Translations under genes and position numbers: made by a program
From: Silanimonas sp.
GTDB taxonomy: Bacteria; Pseudomonadota; Gammaproteobacteria; Xanthomonadales; Xanthomonadaceae
Reading direction: 5' to 3'
Assembly: GCF_027531545.1 (NCBI RefSeq)
Contig: NZ_JAPZSC010000002.1
Span: forward strand, 124,001-188,000
Length of the DNA: 64,000 nt
Shown here: one piece after another, positions 45,772-58,841 of the stretch
Layout of the letters: each line of letters starts with the position of its first letter
How positions within the stretch are numbered: position 1 is the stretch's first letter
Notes under the pieces: model-generated
The model's input: the letters and a program-made list of their open reading frames with translations, nothing else
What the model was told of the DNA's origin: nothing
Databases searched by the model: none

Positions 45772-47673
45772 TCAGACCTCGAGCGACGCGAGGTCGCCCT
45801 TGGTCTCCAGCCAGCTCTTGCGGTCGCCCGCGCGCTTCTTGCTGAGCAGCATGTCCATCAGGGCGCTGGTTTCGCCAGCGTCCTCGACCGTGAGCTGCAC
45901 GAGGCGGCGCGTGTCCGGGTGGATGGTCGATTCGCGCAGCTGCGAGGGGTTCATCTCGCCGAGGCCCTTGAAGCGCGTCACCGTGACCTGGCCGCGGATC
46001 TTCTCGCGCTCGATCTTCTCCAGCAGCAGGCGCTTCTCCTCCTCGTCCAGCGCGTAGAACACCTGCTTGCCCACGTCGACGCGGAACAGCGGCGGCATCG
46101 CCACGAAGACGTGGCCGGCGCGCACAAGGGCGGGGAAATGCTTGAGGAACAGCGCCGAGAGCAGGGTGGCGATGTGCAGGCCGTCCGAGTCGGCGTCGGC
46201 GAGGATCACGACCTTGCCGTAGCGCAGGCCGTCGATGTTTTCGTGGCCCGGGTCGCAGCCGATGGCGACGGCGAGGTCGTGCACTTCCTGCGAGCCCAGC
46301 ACCGAGCCGGATTCGACCTCCCAGGTGTTCAGGATCTTGCCGCGCAGCGGCAGGATGGCCTGGAAATCCTTGTCGCGGGCCTGCTTGGCGCTGCCGCCGG
46401 CCGAGTCGCCCTCGACGAGGAAGAGTTCGGTGCGGCCGAGGTCCTGCAGGATGCAGTCGGCCAGCTTGCCGGGCAGGGCGGGTCCTTGCGTGATCTTCTT
46501 GCGGACGACCTGCTTCTCGGTCTTCAGGCGGGCCTGCGCGCGGGCGATGGCCATCTGCGCGATGGCCTCGCCCTGCTCGACGTGCTGGTTCAGCCACAGC
46601 GAGAAAGCGTCGTGCGCCGCGCCCTCGACGAAGGCCGCGGCCTGCCGCGAGCTCAGGCGCTCCTTGGTCTGACCGCTGAACTGCGGGTCGCCCATCTTCA
46701 GGCTGAGGATGAAGCTGGCGCGGTCCCAGACGTCTTCGGGGGCCAGCTTGACGCCGCGCGGCAGCAGGTTGCGGAAGTCGCAGAACTCGCGCAGCGAATC
46801 GGTGATGCCCGAGCGCAGGCCGTTGACGTGCGTGCCGTGCTGCGCGGTGGGGATCAGGTTGACGTAGCTTTCCTGCGGGCACTCGCCTTCGGGCGTCCAG
46901 CACAGCGCCCATTCGGCGATCTCGCCTTCCTTGGACAGCTTGCCCACGAACAGGTCGGCCGGCAGCCAGTCCGCCTCGCCGCCGCGGACGGCCAACTCGC
47001 CCTTCAGGTAATCGCGCAGGCCGTCCTCGTAGTACCACTCGTTGCGCTCGGCCGTGGCCTCGTCGTACAGGGTCACCTTCAGGCCGGGGCAGAGCACCGC
47101 CTTGGCCCGCAGCAGGTGGCGGAGGTGGCGGAGGTTGTACTTCGGCGTATCGAAGTACTTCGGATCGGCCCAGAAGCGCACCCGCGTGCCGGTGTTGCGC
47201 TTGGCGACGGTGCCGATGGTCTCCAGCGGCGAGAAGCGGTCGCCGTCGCGGAACTCCATCCGGTACTCGCTGCCCTCGCGGCGGATCTGCACGATGACCT
47301 TGGTGGACAGCGCGTTCACCACCGAGACGCCGACGCCGTGCAGGCCACCGGAGAAGGCGTAGTTCTTGCCGCTGAACTTGCCGCCCGCGTGCAGGCGCGT
47401 GAGGATCAGCTCGACGCCGGGGATCTTCTCCTCCGGGTGGATGTCCACCGGCATGCCGCGGCCGTCGTCGTTCACCTCGCAGCTGCCGTCGGCCCAGAGC
47501 GTCACCTCGACGGTCTTCGCATGCCCGGCCAGAGCCTCGTCCACGGCGTTGTCGATGACCTCCTGCGCCAGGTGGTTCGGGCGCGTGGTGTCGGTGTACA
47601 TGCCGGGGCGGCGCTTGACGGGGTCGAGGCCGGACAGGACTTCGATGTCGGCGGCGTTGTAGCGTGTGCTCAT
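45772..47673 (-). CDS. parE: DNA topoisomerase IV subunit B
   Basis: ATPase subunit of topoisomerase IV, partner of the ParC encoded 20 kb away. 633 residues. GHKL ATPase domain with the N box EVIDNAVDEAL and GLHGVGVSVVNALS; transducer; then the Toprim domain with VEGDSAGGSAKQARD, PLRGKILNTWEVE and the metal-binding DADSDGLHI. Length and lack of a ~170-residue insert separate it from GyrB. Start ATG 47673. Divergent from pyrG. Confidence 0.95.
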   Translation of the reverse strand: MSTRYNAADIEVLSGLDPVKRRPGMYTDTTRPNHLAQEVIDNAVDEALAGHAKTVEVTLWADGSCEVNDDGRGMPVDIHPEEKIPGVELILTRLHAGGKFSGKNYAFSGGLHGVGVSVVNALSTKVIVQIRREGSEYRMEFRDGDRFSPLETIGTVAKRNTGTRVRFWADPKYFDTPKYNLRHLRHLLRAKAVLCPGLKVTLYDEATAERNEWYYEDGLRDYLKGELAVRGGEADWLPADLFVGKLSKEGEIAEWALCWTPEGECPQESYVNLIPTAQHGTHVNGLRSGITDSLREFCDFRNLLPRGVKLAPEDVWDRASFILSLKMGDPQFSGQTKERLSSRQAAAFVEGAAHDAFSLWLNQHVEQGEAIAQMAIARAQARLKTEKQVVRKKITQGPALPGKLADCILQDLGRTELFLVEGDSAGGSAKQARDKDFQAILPLRGKILNTWEVESGSVLGSQEVHDLAVAIGCDPGHENIDGLRYGKVVILADADSDGLHIATLLSALFLKHFPALVRAGHVFVAMPPLFRVDVGKQVFYALDEEEKRLLLEKIEREKIRGQVTVTRFKGLGEMNPSQLRESTIHPDTRRLVQLTVEDAGETSALMDMLLSKKRAGDRKSWLETKGDLASLEV

Positions 47674-47762
47674 TCGGGGCGGGGTTCCACGGATTCGGCC
47701 CGGCCGCGGGTGGCGGCAGGGCGGGCCGCATAGCCTAGCGGAACGCCGGCTGAGCGGGCGCG

Positions 47763-49477
<1,715 letters not shown>

Positions 49478-49478
<1 letters not shown>

Positions 49479-50314
49479 TGGACCTCTGCGGATTCAAGGT
49501 CGGCCTCGACCAGCCCCTGTTCCTCATCGCCGGTCCCTGCGTCATCGAGTCGATGGAACTGCAGATCGAGGTCGCCGGCCGGCTGAAGGAGATCACCTCC
49601 GCGCTCGGCATGCCCTTCATCTTCAAGTCGAGCTTCGACAAGGCCAACCGCACCTCGTCGACCAGCTTCCGCGGCCCCGGAATGGAGGAAGGGCTGAAGG
49701 TGCTCGCCGAAGTGAAGCGCCAGGTCGGCGTGCCGGTGCTCACCGACGTGCACGAGTACACCCCGATGGACGAGGTCGCCTCGGTCGTCGACGTGCTCCA
49801 GACGCCGGCCTTCCTCTGCCGCCAGACCGACTTCATCCAGAAGGTCGCGCGCGCCGGCAAGCCGGTGAACATCAAGAAGGGCCAGTTCCTTTCGCCCTGG
49901 GAGATGAAGCACGTCACCGCCAAGGCGCTGGCCACGGGCAACACCCAGATCATGGCCTGCGAGCGCGGCGCCAGCTTCGGCTACAACAACCTCGTCTCCG
50001 ACATGCGCAGCCTCGCGGTGATGCGCGACACCGGCTGCCCGGTGGTGTTCGACGCCACGCATTCGGTGCAGCAGCCGGGCGGCCTCGACGGCCGCTCCGG
50101 TGGCCAGCGCGAGTTCGTGCCGGTGCTGTCGCGTGCCGCCGTGGCCGTGGGCGTGGCCGGCCTGTTCGCCGAGACGCACCCGGACCCGGAAAAAGCCCTC
50201 TCGGATGGTCCGAACGCCTGGCCGCTGGGCAAGATGAAGGCGCTGCTGGAGACGCTGGTCGAGATCGACCAGGTCGCCAAGCGGGCGCTCGCCCGCGACG
50301 CCTCGCTGCTCTGA
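49478..50314 (+). CDS. kdsA: 3-deoxy-8-phosphooctulonate synthase
   Basis: Condenses PEP with arabinose 5-phosphate to KDO 8-phosphate for lipopolysaccharide inner core. 278 residues, normal. [23 protein letters not shown] and the PEP site region [17 protein letters not shown] are seen; the metal ligand Cys of metal-dependent KdsA (AGPC-N in some) is not of the form that would allow a sure class call here. Start ATG 49478 overlaps the pyrG stop as TGATG. Eno, which makes PEP, follows. Confidence 0.96.
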
Positions 50315-51640
<1,326 letters not shown>

Positions 51641-51647
51641 CCGCCGC

Positions 51648-51965
51648 GTGATCCGCCGCTGGTTGCCGCACGTCGTCCTCGCGCTCGTCGCCTTCGCGCT
51701 GCTCTGGCAGCTCGAGCGCGGCGAGGGCGGACGCGGGCAGCTGGCGGAATTGCAGGCCCGCGTGGCCGCGCAGCAGGCGGAGAACGCCCGCCTCGAGCAG
51801 CGCAACCAGGCGCTCGCCGCCGATGTCGCCGAGCTGAAATCCGGCGAGGCGGCGGTCGAGGACCGTGCCCGCGCCGAGCTCGGCATGATCAAGCCCGGAG
51901 AGACCTTCTACCGCGTGGTGGAAGGCGAGAAGCCGGCGCCGGCCACCGACGAGTCCGGCGGATGA
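51648..51965 (+). CDS. ftsB: Cell division protein FtsB
   Basis: 105-residue bitopic protein from GTG 51648. A short cytosolic end (IRRW), one membrane helix (residues ~6-20) and a periplasmic coiled coil (about 25-70), then the conserved GMIKPGETFYRVVE. Works with FtsL and FtsQ to activate septal wall synthesis. The stop overlaps ispD as ATGA; the ftsB-ispD-ispF order is conserved in gammaproteobacteria. Confidence 0.93.
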   Translation: MIRRWLPHVVLALVAFALLWQLERGEGGRGQLAELQARVAAQQAENARLEQRNQALAADVAELKSGEAAVEDRARAELGMIKPGETFYRVVEGEKPAPATDESGG

Positions 51966-52660
51966 CCTGGGTGGTGGTGCCCGCCGCCGGGCGTGGCGCG
52001 CGCTTCGGCGGCGAGATGCCGAAGCAGTACCTCGATCTGCTCGGCCGGCCGCTGATCGAACACACCTTGCGCGCGCTGCTGGCGCATCCGTCGATCAGCG
52101 GCGCGATGGTCGCGCTGTCGGCGAACGACCCGCATTGGCGCGGCTGGCGTGAGCTGGAAGGCAAGCCGGTGCTCACCTGTCTCGGTGGCGGCGAGCGTGC
52201 GGATTCCGTGCTGGCCGGCCTGCGCGCCTTGCCGGCCTCGGTGCCCGCCGACGACTGGGTGCTGGTGCACGACGCGGCCCGTCCCTGCGTGAAAGCCCTC
52301 GATCTGTCGCGTCTGTTCGCTGCGCTCAAGACCGACCCGGTCGGTGCGCTGCTCGCCGCACCGGTGCGCGACACGCTGAAGCGGGCGGGCGACGACGGTC
52401 GCGTCGAATCCACCGTGCCGCGTGGTTCGATGTGGCGGGCGCTGACGCCGCAGGCCTTCCGCCGCGACAGCCTCGTGCGTGCGCTGGAATCGGCCGAGCG
52501 CGCCGGCGTCGTCGCCACCGACGAGGCCATGGCCATCGAGCGCCTCGGCCTCAAGCCGCTGCTGGTCGAAGGCAGCGAGGACAACCTGAAAGTCACCACG
52601 CCCGCTGACCTGGCCGTGGCCGAATCCATCCTCCGTCGCATGGGCGACGGACGCGCCTGA
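51962..52660 (+). CDS. ispD: 2-C-methyl-D-erythritol 4-phosphate cytidylyltransferase
   Basis: Third step of the MEP isoprenoid pathway: CTP plus MEP to CDP-ME. 232 residues. CTP-binding loop PAAGRGARFGGEMPKQYL, then VLVHDAARPC and PVRDTLK; TPQAFR and TDEA near the end. The first codons overlap ftsB; ispF follows 12 bases after the stop, and CTP comes from PyrG upstream in the same run. Confidence 0.96.
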   Translation: MTWVVVPAAGRGARFGGEMPKQYLDLLGRPLIEHTLRALLAHPSISGAMVALSANDPHWRGWRELEGKPVLTCLGGGERADSVLAGLRALPASVPADDWVLVHDAARPCVKALDLSRLFAALKTDPVGALLAAPVRDTLKRAGDDGRVESTVPRGSMWRALTPQAFRRDSLVRALESAERAGVVATDEAMAIERLGLKPLLVEGSEDNLKVTTPADLAVAESILRRMGDGRA

Positions 52661-52672
52661 GGCGAAGCAAGC

Positions 52673-53155
52673 ATGGCGAACATCCGCATCGGGCAGGGCT
52701 ATGACGTCCATGCCTTCGGCCCCGGCGACCACGTCGTTCTCGGTGGCGTCCTCGTGCCGCACACGCAGGGCATCGTGGCCCATTCCGACGGCGACGTGCT
52801 GATCCACGCGCTCTGCGACGCCATCCTCGGCGCGCTGGCGCTCGGCGACATCGGCAAGCATTTCCCGCCCTCGGACGCGCAGTGGAAGGGCGCGGATTCG
52901 CGGCGCTTCTTGGTGCATTGCGTGGGCTTGGCCGCCGAGCGCGGTTGGCGCATCGGCAACGTCGATGCCACCGTCGTCGGCGAGCGTCCGAAGGTCGGCC
53001 CGCATGCGCAGGCCATCCGCGAAACGCTGGCGGCGGATCTCGGCGTCGGCGTTGACGTCGTCTCGGTGAAGGCCACGACCACCGAGAAACTCGGCTTCAC
53101 CGGTCGCGAAGAAGGCCTTGCCGCCATGGCCGTCGTGCTGCTGGAGCGCGCGTGA
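52673..53155 (+). CDS. ispF: 2-C-methyl-D-erythritol 2,4-cyclodiphosphate synthase
   Basis: Cyclises CDP-ME 2-phosphate to MEcPP with loss of CMP. 160 residues. Zinc ligands in GQGYDVHAF (Asp and His) and later His in [19 protein letters not shown] and [11 protein letters not shown] motifs complete the site. ispE is not in this window. The stop overlaps the truD GTG. Confidence 0.97.
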   Translation: MANIRIGQGYDVHAFGPGDHVVLGGVLVPHTQGIVAHSDGDVLIHALCDAILGALALGDIGKHFPPSDAQWKGADSRRFLVHCVGLAAERGWRIGNVDATVVGERPKVGPHAQAIRETLAADLGVGVDVVSVKATTTEKLGFTGREEGLAAMAVVLLERA

Positions 53156-54219
53156 GCGCCTCGCCGTTCGGCCCGCCGCTTTTCGCCGCCCGCATCAAGG
53201 CAACCCCCGAGGACTTCGTCGTCGAGGAGATCGCCACCGAGCCGGCGACCGGGCAGGGCGAACACCTGCAGTTGTGGATCGAGAAGCGTGGCCATGCCAC
53301 CACCGACATCGTCCAGCGCCTGTGCCGCTGGGCGAACGTGGCGCCGGTGGCGATCGGCTTCGCCGGCCTGAAGGACAAGCAGGCGGTGACGCGCCAGCGC
53401 TTCACCGTGCACCTGCCGAAGCGCGTTTCGCCGCCGCTCGACACGCTCGAGGCCGAGGGCCTGCGCGTGGTCGCGCACGACTGGCATGCGCGCAAGCTGC
53501 CGCGCGGCGGCCTGGCCGGCAATGCATTCACGATCACGCTGCGTGAGTTGCGCGGTCCGGGCGGCGACGTGCCTGACGATGCCTTGCGCGCCGCCATCGA
53601 AATGCGCCTGCAGTCGATTGCCGATCGCGGCGTGCCGAACCGCTTCGGCGTGCAGCGCTTCGGCCGCTTCGGCGACAACGTCGGGCAGGCCCGGCGGATG
53701 TTCGCAGGCGCGAAGGTGGGGCGCGAGACCCGCTCGATGCTGCTCTCGGCCGCGCGCTCCGAGTTGTTCAATCGCGTGCTCGACACGCGCGTCGCCGACG
53801 GCAGCTGGGAACGCGCCATCGACGGCGAAGTGTTCATGCTCGATGGCCGAAAGAGCGTGTTCGGCCCCGAGCCGATCACCCCCGAACTCGAGGCCCGCGT
53901 GGCCGCGTTCGACCTGCACCCCACCGGCCCGCTGTGGGGTCGTGGTGCGTTGCGGACCACTGGTGCGGCGAACGCGCTGGAATCCGCCGTCGCCGCCGAC
54001 GAAGCGGCGCTGTGCAAGGGCCTCGAAGAGGCCGGCTTGTCGCAGGAGCGCCGCGCGCTGCGCGTTCGCGCGGAGGGGCTGGCCTGGGCGTGGCCGGCTG
54101 CCGATGCGTTGGAACTGCGCTTCCGCCTGCCGCCGGGCTGCTACGCCACCGCGGTGCTGGCCGGCCTGTGCGGTGAGACGGGTGAAGGTGCGGGCGACGC
54201 CTTGCCCGACGGCGACTGA
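53152..54219 (+). CDS. truD: tRNA pseudouridine(13) synthase TruD
   Basis: Converts U13 to pseudouridine in tRNA-Glu. 355 residues from GTG 53152, which overlaps the ispF stop by four bases. The catalytic Asp lies in [11 protein letters not shown]; other TruD blocks are NRFGVQRFG and LDTRVADG. The last ~30 residues are acidic and specific to this sequence. Confidence 0.95.
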   Translation: MSASPFGPPLFAARIKATPEDFVVEEIATEPATGQGEHLQLWIEKRGHATTDIVQRLCRWANVAPVAIGFAGLKDKQAVTRQRFTVHLPKRVSPPLDTLEAEGLRVVAHDWHARKLPRGGLAGNAFTITLRELRGPGGDVPDDALRAAIEMRLQSIADRGVPNRFGVQRFGRFGDNVGQARRMFAGAKVGRETRSMLLSAARSELFNRVLDTRVADGSWERAIDGEVFMLDGRKSVFGPEPITPELEARVAAFDLHPTGPLWGRGALRTTGAANALESAVAADEAALCKGLEEAGLSQERRALRVRAEGLAWAWPAADALELRFRLPPGCYATAVLAGLCGETGEGAGDALPDGD

Positions 54220-54232
54220 GTCGGAGGCGGCC

Positions 54233-54820
54233 TCAGGGGCCGCGCAGAAGCACGAGGGTCGCGCCGGTGCCGCCTTGGGCCGCCGGGGCGGAGGCGAAGG
54301 CGAGGACGTCGCCGCGATGGCGCAGCACTCGATCAACCAGCGCCTTCAGCACAGGGCCGGCTTCCGAGCGCAGACCTTTGCCATGCACGAGCCGCACGCA
54401 CGGAAACTGCGCGCGCCGGGCTTCACCAAGGAACACCCGCAGCGCCGCCTCGGCTTCGTCGACGCGCATCCGGTGCAGGTCGAGTTCGTCCTGCACGGCG
54501 AACTCGCCGCGCTTCAGGCGCTTGAGCGTCTGCGGGGGTACCTCGTCGCGGCGGAACTCCAGCACCTCGCCCATGGCATAGGCCAGGGCGTCGAGCGGCT
54601 GGCGCATCGTTTCGCGCAAGGCCTCGGCTTCGTCCTCGTCGTGGCGGCGGGTGTTGGGCTGCGGCTTGGGCGCCTCGACGGCCGGCGCTTCCGTTTCGAT
54701 GACCCGCACCGGGCCGATGGCCTCGCGGAACAGGGCCGCGTCGTCGGGTTCGGGCAAGGCGGCCGCGACCGGTGCGGGCTTGCGGGTGACGGCCTTGCGG
54801 AGGACGCGGGGGATCTTCAT
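54233..54820 (-). CDS. Smr domain protein
   Basis: 195 residues. A variable N-terminal half (basic start, Pro/Glu-rich ~20-75) and a C-terminal Smr domain (~110-190) with LDLHRMRVDEAEAAL and the HGKG motif (VRLVHGKGLRSE). Smr proteins are nicking endonucleases or, like SmrB, mRNA-cleaving factors at collided ribosomes; the N-terminus resembles the SmrB layout but is not decisive. Start ATG 54820. Convergent with truD and divergent from surE. Confidence 0.88.
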   Translation of the reverse strand: MKIPRVLRKAVTRKPAPVAAALPEPDDAALFREAIGPVRVIETEAPAVEAPKPQPNTRRHDEDEAEALRETMRQPLDALAYAMGEVLEFRRDEVPPQTLKRLKRGEFAVQDELDLHRMRVDEAEAALRVFLGEARRAQFPCVRLVHGKGLRSEAGPVLKALVDRVLRHRGDVLAFASAPAAQGGTGATLVLLRGP

Positions 54821-54908
54821 CGCCGCATAGGCTAGCCGAAGCGCTGCGAGCGCGGCATCGACGCCGCTGGCATTCGCTATCATGGCGGCTCGCTCCAGTG
54901 GGGATTCC

Positions 54909-55685
54909 ATGCGCGTTCTGGTCAGCAACGATGACGGTGTCGATGCACCCGGCATCCACGCCCTTGCCGAAGGGCTCAAGGCCGCCGGTCACGCGGTCAC
55001 CGTCGTCGCCCCGGACCGCGACCGCAGCGGCGCCAGCAATTCGCTCACGCTCGACATGCCGATCCGCGCCAAGCGGATCCGCGACGGCGTCTACAGCGTG
55101 GCCGGCACGCCGACCGACTGCGTGCATCTCGCCCTCGCCGGCATGCTCGACGAGCAGCCCGACATCGTCGTCTCCGGCATCAACAATGCCGCCAACCTCG
55201 GCGACGACGTCATCTACTCGGGCACGGTCGCCGCGGCGATGGAGGGGCGCTTCCTCGGCCTGCCCGCCATCGCGATGTCGCTGGTGACGCGCGACCACCA
55301 AGGCCTGCACTTCGACACCGCGGCGCGCGTCGCCGTCGAGCTCGTGGCGCGCCTCGTGGCCGACCCGCTGCCGGCCGACACCATCCTCAACGTCAACGTG
55401 CCGGATCGTGCCTGGGCCGACGTCGCCGGTTTCGAAGTGACGCGCCTCGGCCACCGCCATCGCGCCGAGCCCTGCGTGGCGCAGACCGACCCGCGCGGCC
55501 GCCCGGTCTGGTGGATCGGCCCCGCCGGCCCCGAGCAGGACGCCGGCCCCGGCACCGATTTCGACGCGCTGAAGCGCGGCTTCGTCTCGATCACCCCCAT
55601 CCATGTCGACCTGACGCGCTACCAGGCGCTGGAGACCGTCGCCGGTTGGGTGGGGGGACTGGCCAAGGGCTTGGCGCGCGAATGA
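54909..55685 (+). CDS. surE: 5'/3'-nucleotidase SurE
   Basis: Metal-dependent survival nucleotidase acting on 5' and 3' nucleoside monophosphates. 258 residues. Metal site NDDGVDAPG at the N-terminus, [18 protein letters not shown] and [20 protein letters not shown] (given here in part). Start ATG 54909 is the family's normal [10 protein letters not shown]; the extra upstream codons are not part of it. The stop overlaps pcm as ATGA. Confidence 0.96.
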   Translation: MRVLVSNDDGVDAPGIHALAEGLKAAGHAVTVVAPDRDRSGASNSLTLDMPIRAKRIRDGVYSVAGTPTDCVHLALAGMLDEQPDIVVSGINNAANLGDDVIYSGTVAAAMEGRFLGLPAIAMSLVTRDHQGLHFDTAARVAVELVARLVADPLPADTILNVNVPDRAWADVAGFEVTRLGHRHRAEPCVAQTDPRGRPVWWIGPAGPEQDAGPGTDFDALKRGFVSITPIHVDLTRYQALETVAGWVGGLAKGLARE

Positions 55686-56359
55686 CCACGCCGTTGAAAC
55701 TCGCCCCGCGCGCCGTCCCCGGCGTCGGCATGACCGGCCAACGGGCGGTGGAACGCCTGTTGCAGCGCCTGCGCGAGCAGGGCATCACCGACGAGCGCGT
55801 GCTGCGCGCCATCGGCAGCGTGCCGCGCCACCAGTTCATCGACGAGGCGCTGGCCAGCCGCGCCTACGAGGACACCGCGCTGCCGATCGGCCGCGGCCAG
55901 ACCATCTCGCAGCCGTGGGTGGTCGCGCGCATGACCGAGGCCTTGGTCGAACGCGGCCTGCCGAAGCGCCTGCTCGAAGTTGGCACCGGCAGCGGCTACC
56001 AAGCCGCCGTGCTCGCCGCGCTCGGCATCGAGGTGTTCACCGTCGAGCGCATCGACGAGCTGTTGCGCGATGCGCGTCGCCGCTTCCGCCAGCTGTCGCT
56101 CGACATCCGGTCGCGCCATGACGACGGCCGCCTCGGCTGGCCGGAGCATGGCCCGTTCGACGGCATCATTGTCACCGCCGGTGGTGCGGCCCTCGAGGCG
56201 CCATTGCTCGAACAGCTCGCGCCGGGCGGCACGCTCGTCGCGCCGGTCGGCGGCGCCAGTGCGCAGCGCCTGCTGCGCCTGCGTCGCGAAGGCGACACCA
56301 TCGAACAGGACGATCTGGGCGGCGTGGTCTTCGTGCCCTTGTTGTCGGGAGTGCAGTGA
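55682..56359 (+). CDS. pcm: Protein-L-isoaspartate O-methyltransferase
   Basis: SAM-dependent repair of isoaspartyl residues in aged proteins. 225 residues. [22 protein letters not shown] and the SAM loop [15 protein letters not shown] are seen, then LVAPVGG near the end. Translationally linked to surE (four-base overlap) and nlpD, the standard stationary-phase trio. Confidence 0.95.
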   Translation: MTTPLKLAPRAVPGVGMTGQRAVERLLQRLREQGITDERVLRAIGSVPRHQFIDEALASRAYEDTALPIGRGQTISQPWVVARMTEALVERGLPKRLLEVGTGSGYQAAVLAALGIEVFTVERIDELLRDARRRFRQLSLDIRSRHDDGRLGWPEHGPFDGIIVTAGGAALEAPLLEQLAPGGTLVAPVGGASAQRLLRLRREGDTIEQDDLGGVVFVPLLSGVQ

Positions 56360-57405
56360 TGCGGAATCGGAATCCGGCCGTTGGCGCCCTGCGCGGCATC
56401 GCGCTGTCGGCGGCAGCCCTGCTGCTGGCCGCCTGTGCCAGCACGACCGTGGTGCGCGAAGAGGCCGCACCGCGCCCCATCTACACCGATGCGAGGCCGG
56501 CCAGGGCAGCGGCCTCGACCGCGCCGCGCGGCCCCTCCCATGTGGTGCAGACCGGCGACACCTTGTACGGCATCGCATTCCGCAACAGCCTCGACTGGCG
56601 TGAAGTCGCGCGTTGGAACGGCATCGGCGAGCCCTTCGTGATCAAGCCCGGCCAGGTGCTCCGCCTGAGCGAACCGCGGCGCACGACGACGCGCCCTGCG
56701 GCTTCCAGCCCGTCTTCCGCGCCGGCGGCACCCGCGGTCGCCTCGGGGCCGCCGCCGATGCCGCGTGGACCGGCGGGGTCCTCGGGCCCGGTCGTTCCGA
56801 CGACGGCGGCCACGTCGGCACCGCCTCCCCGTCCGGTGAGGGCCCCCGTCTCCACGCCGGTGAATCCGCCGACGCGCACACCCACAGCACCGGTGGCCTC
56901 CACGACGCCTACGTCGACGTCCGTTCCGGCCTCCAATCCCGGGCCCCGGCCTTCGCCCGCGGTTGCCGCACCGGCCCCGGTGGTGGTGCCGGCCTCGACG
57001 CCGACCGGTCCCGCCGGCACGTCGGCCTTCCGCGTCGGGCAGTGGCAGTGGCCGACGCAGGGTCAGGTGATCTCCCGCTATGCCGAGGGCGACAAGGCGC
57101 GGCAGGGCATCGCCATCGCCGGCACCGCCGGGCAGCCGGTGCGCGCTGCGGCCGCGGGGACCGTCGTGTATTCCGGCGCCGGGCTCGTGGGCTACGGCGA
57201 GCTCATCATCATCAAGCACAACGACGAGTGGCTCTCGGCTTACGGCCACAACCGCCGTCGTCTCGTCGCGGAGGGCGCGAACATCAGCGCCGGGCAGCAG
57301 ATCGCCGAACTGGGCCGCACGGGCACCAGCCGCGACATGCTGCATTTCGAGATCCGCCGGAACGGCAAGCCGGTCGATCCGACCCCGCTGCTGCCTCGGC
57401 GCTGA
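56359..57405 (+). CDS. nlpD: Lipoprotein NlpD-like amidase activator (LysM + degenerate M23)
   Basis: 348 residues. Signal with lipobox LAAC; LysM domain (~55-100, HVVQTGDTLYGIAFRN); a ~110-residue Pro/Thr/Ala-rich linker; LytM/M23 domain (~220-340). The zinc ligands are lost: the HxGxD site reads RQGIAIA and the HxH site reads LHFEI, so it should not cut peptidoglycan but activate AmiC at the septum, as NlpD/EnvC do. ATG 56359 overlaps the pcm stop (TGATG); GTG 56356 is an alternative. rpoS, the usual next gene in enterics, is absent. Confidence 0.92.
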   Translation: MRNRNPAVGALRGIALSAAALLLAACASTTVVREEAAPRPIYTDARPARAAASTAPRGPSHVVQTGDTLYGIAFRNSLDWREVARWNGIGEPFVIKPGQVLRLSEPRRTTTRPAASSPSSAPAAPAVASGPPPMPRGPAGSSGPVVPTTAATSAPPPRPVRAPVSTPVNPPTRTPTAPVASTTPTSTSVPASNPGPRPSPAVAAPAPVVVPASTPTGPAGTSAFRVGQWQWPTQGQVISRYAEGDKARQGIAIAGTAGQPVRAAAAGTVVYSGAGLVGYGELIIIKHNDEWLSAYGHNRRRLVAEGANISAGQQIAELGRTGTSRDMLHFEIRRNGKPVDPTPLLPRR

Positions 57406-57423
57406 GCGCCGGCGGGCGGCGCG

Positions 57424-57807
57424 TCAGGCGCCGGGGTCGATCAGGAAGGCCGCGACGACCTTGCGGCCTTCGCCGGCCAGCACCGCGAAGGTGCGCGCCG
57501 CCGCCGAATTCACCATCGGTTCGAAGCCGATGCCGCGCGTCAGGGCCGCGGCCATGACGGCAGGGGCGGGGAACGCATGGCGCGTACCGGTGCCGAGCAG
57601 GATCACCGTCGGCTGCAGGGCGAACAGGGCCTCGAGGTCGCTGGGCTGCAGGTCGGCCACGTTTCGCGGCCGCCAGCCTTCGACGAGCTGGTCGCCGGAC
57701 ACGATGAAGCTGGCATCGAAGCGGGTGTCATTGATCGTCACCCGGCCCTCGGCGTCGACGCCGCGGGGCACGAAGCGGAAATCGGGCTGCTCCTGGGCGA
57801 GCGGCAT
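57424..57807 (-). CDS. Mth938-like domain protein
   Basis: 127 residues, single Mth938/DUF498 fold. VTINDTRFDASFIVSGDQ, PTVILLGTGT and FEPMVNSAAARTFAVLAGEG are typical of the family, which in eukaryotes includes the complex I assembly factor NDUFAF3. The bacterial role is unknown. Stop-to-start gap of three bases with yhbY upstream on the same strand. Confidence 0.88.
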   Translation of the reverse strand: MPLAQEQPDFRFVPRGVDAEGRVTINDTRFDASFIVSGDQLVEGWRPRNVADLQPSDLEALFALQPTVILLGTGTRHAFPAPAVMAAALTRGIGFEPMVNSAAARTFAVLAGEGRKVVAAFLIDPGA

Positions 57808-57810
57808 GGC

Positions 57811-58113
57811 TCAGCGCGGCAGGGCGATCAGCGGCTTGTCGGTGCGCGGCTTGAACATCACGGCGATGTTGCCGATCCGCGCGATCAGCGCGGCATCTGC
57901 CGCGTCCGCCAGGGTGGCGATGGCGAGGTCGCGGGCCTCGCGGTCCTCCGCGGCCACCTTCACCTTGATCAACTCATGGATCTGCAGGGCGCTCACGGTC
58001 TCGGCCACCAGACCGTCGGTCACGCCTTTGCCGCCCACCAGGATCACCGGCTTCAGGTCGTGGGCCAGCCCGCGCAGGTAGCGCTTCTGGGCGGCGGTGA
58101 GGGCGATGGGCAT
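57811..58113 (-). CDS. yhbY: YhbY/CRM-domain RNA-binding protein
   Basis: 100 residues, a single CRM domain with the GxxG loop GGKGV and the LTAAQKRYLRGLAHDLKPVI start. Associates with the 50S precursor. Divergent from rlmE, which modifies 23S rRNA; the pair is conserved in gammaproteobacteria. Confidence 0.94.
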   Translation of the reverse strand: MPIALTAAQKRYLRGLAHDLKPVILVGGKGVTDGLVAETVSALQIHELIKVKVAAEDREARDLAIATLADAADAALIARIGNIAVMFKPRTDKPLIALPR

Positions 58114-58205
58114 GGCGGGAACCTTCGGCGGCAGCAGGACCTTCGGCCCGGGGCGGCCCGAAGGGCGCGCAGGGTATCATGGGGGGCCTTCCCCACGGCG
58201 GCACC

Positions 58206-58841
58206 ATGGCCACCCGCAGCAAGTCCAGCCAGCGCTGGCTCAAGGAACACTTCAGTGACCCCTTCGTGAAGAAGGCGCAGGCCGAAGGACTGCGTTCGCG
58301 CGCGGCCTACAAGCTGGAGGAGCTGCTCGAACGTGACCAGCTGCTGAAGTCGGGGATGACCATCGTCGACCTCGGTGCCGCCCCCGGCGGCTGGTCGCAG
58401 CTGGCCCGCAAGCAGCTCGGCGACCGCGGGCGCGTGGTCGCGCTGGACATCCTCGACATGCCGCCGATCGCCGGCGTCGATTTCCTTCACGGTGATTTCA
58501 GGGAGCCGGAAACACTGTCGCAGCTGGAAGCCCTCTTGGCGGGTGCGCCGGTCGACCTTGTGCTTTCCGACATGGCCCCCAACATGAGTGGCGTGGCCGT
58601 CACCGACCAGGCGCGGGCGATGCATCTGTCCGAGCTCGCGCTGGATTTCTGCGACGGCCACCTGAAACGCGGCGGCGCCTTCCTCATCAAGCTGTTCATG
58701 GGGGTCGGCTTCGACGATTACGTACGGCAACTGCGCACTCGCTTCGAGCGCGTGGTGATCCGCAAGCCCGAGGCGTCGCGCAAGCGGTCGACCGAGGTGT
58801 ATGCGCTGGCGACCGCCAAGCGCGAAGGACCGATGAAATGA
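58206..58841 (+). CDS. rlmE: 23S rRNA (uridine(2552)-2'-O)-methyltransferase
   Basis: 211 residues, FtsJ/RrmJ family. SAM motif [11 protein letters not shown]; catalytic Lys-Asp-Lys-Glu tetrad recognised in [22 protein letters not shown] and STEVYALA. Methylates U2552 in the peptidyl-transferase A loop late in 50S assembly. ATG 58206 gives the usual [12 protein letters not shown]; an upstream in-frame start would add uncharacteristic residues. Overlaps ftsH as ATGA. Confidence 0.96.
   Translation: MATRSKSSQRWLKEHFSDPFVKKAQAEGLRSRAAYKLEELLERDQLLKSGMTIVDLGAAPGGWSQLARKQLGDRGRVVALDILDMPPIAGVDFLHGDFREPETLSQLEALLAGAPVDLVLSDMAPNMSGVAVTDQARAMHLSELALDFCDGHLKRGGAFLIKLFMGVGFDDYVRQLRTRFERVVIRKPEASRKRSTEVYALATAKREGPMK

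Noticed and set aside
56990-57400. Active M23 endopeptidase at the end of nlpD
   Set aside because: The zinc-ligand motifs HxxxD and HxH are missing key residues, so an activator role is preferred.
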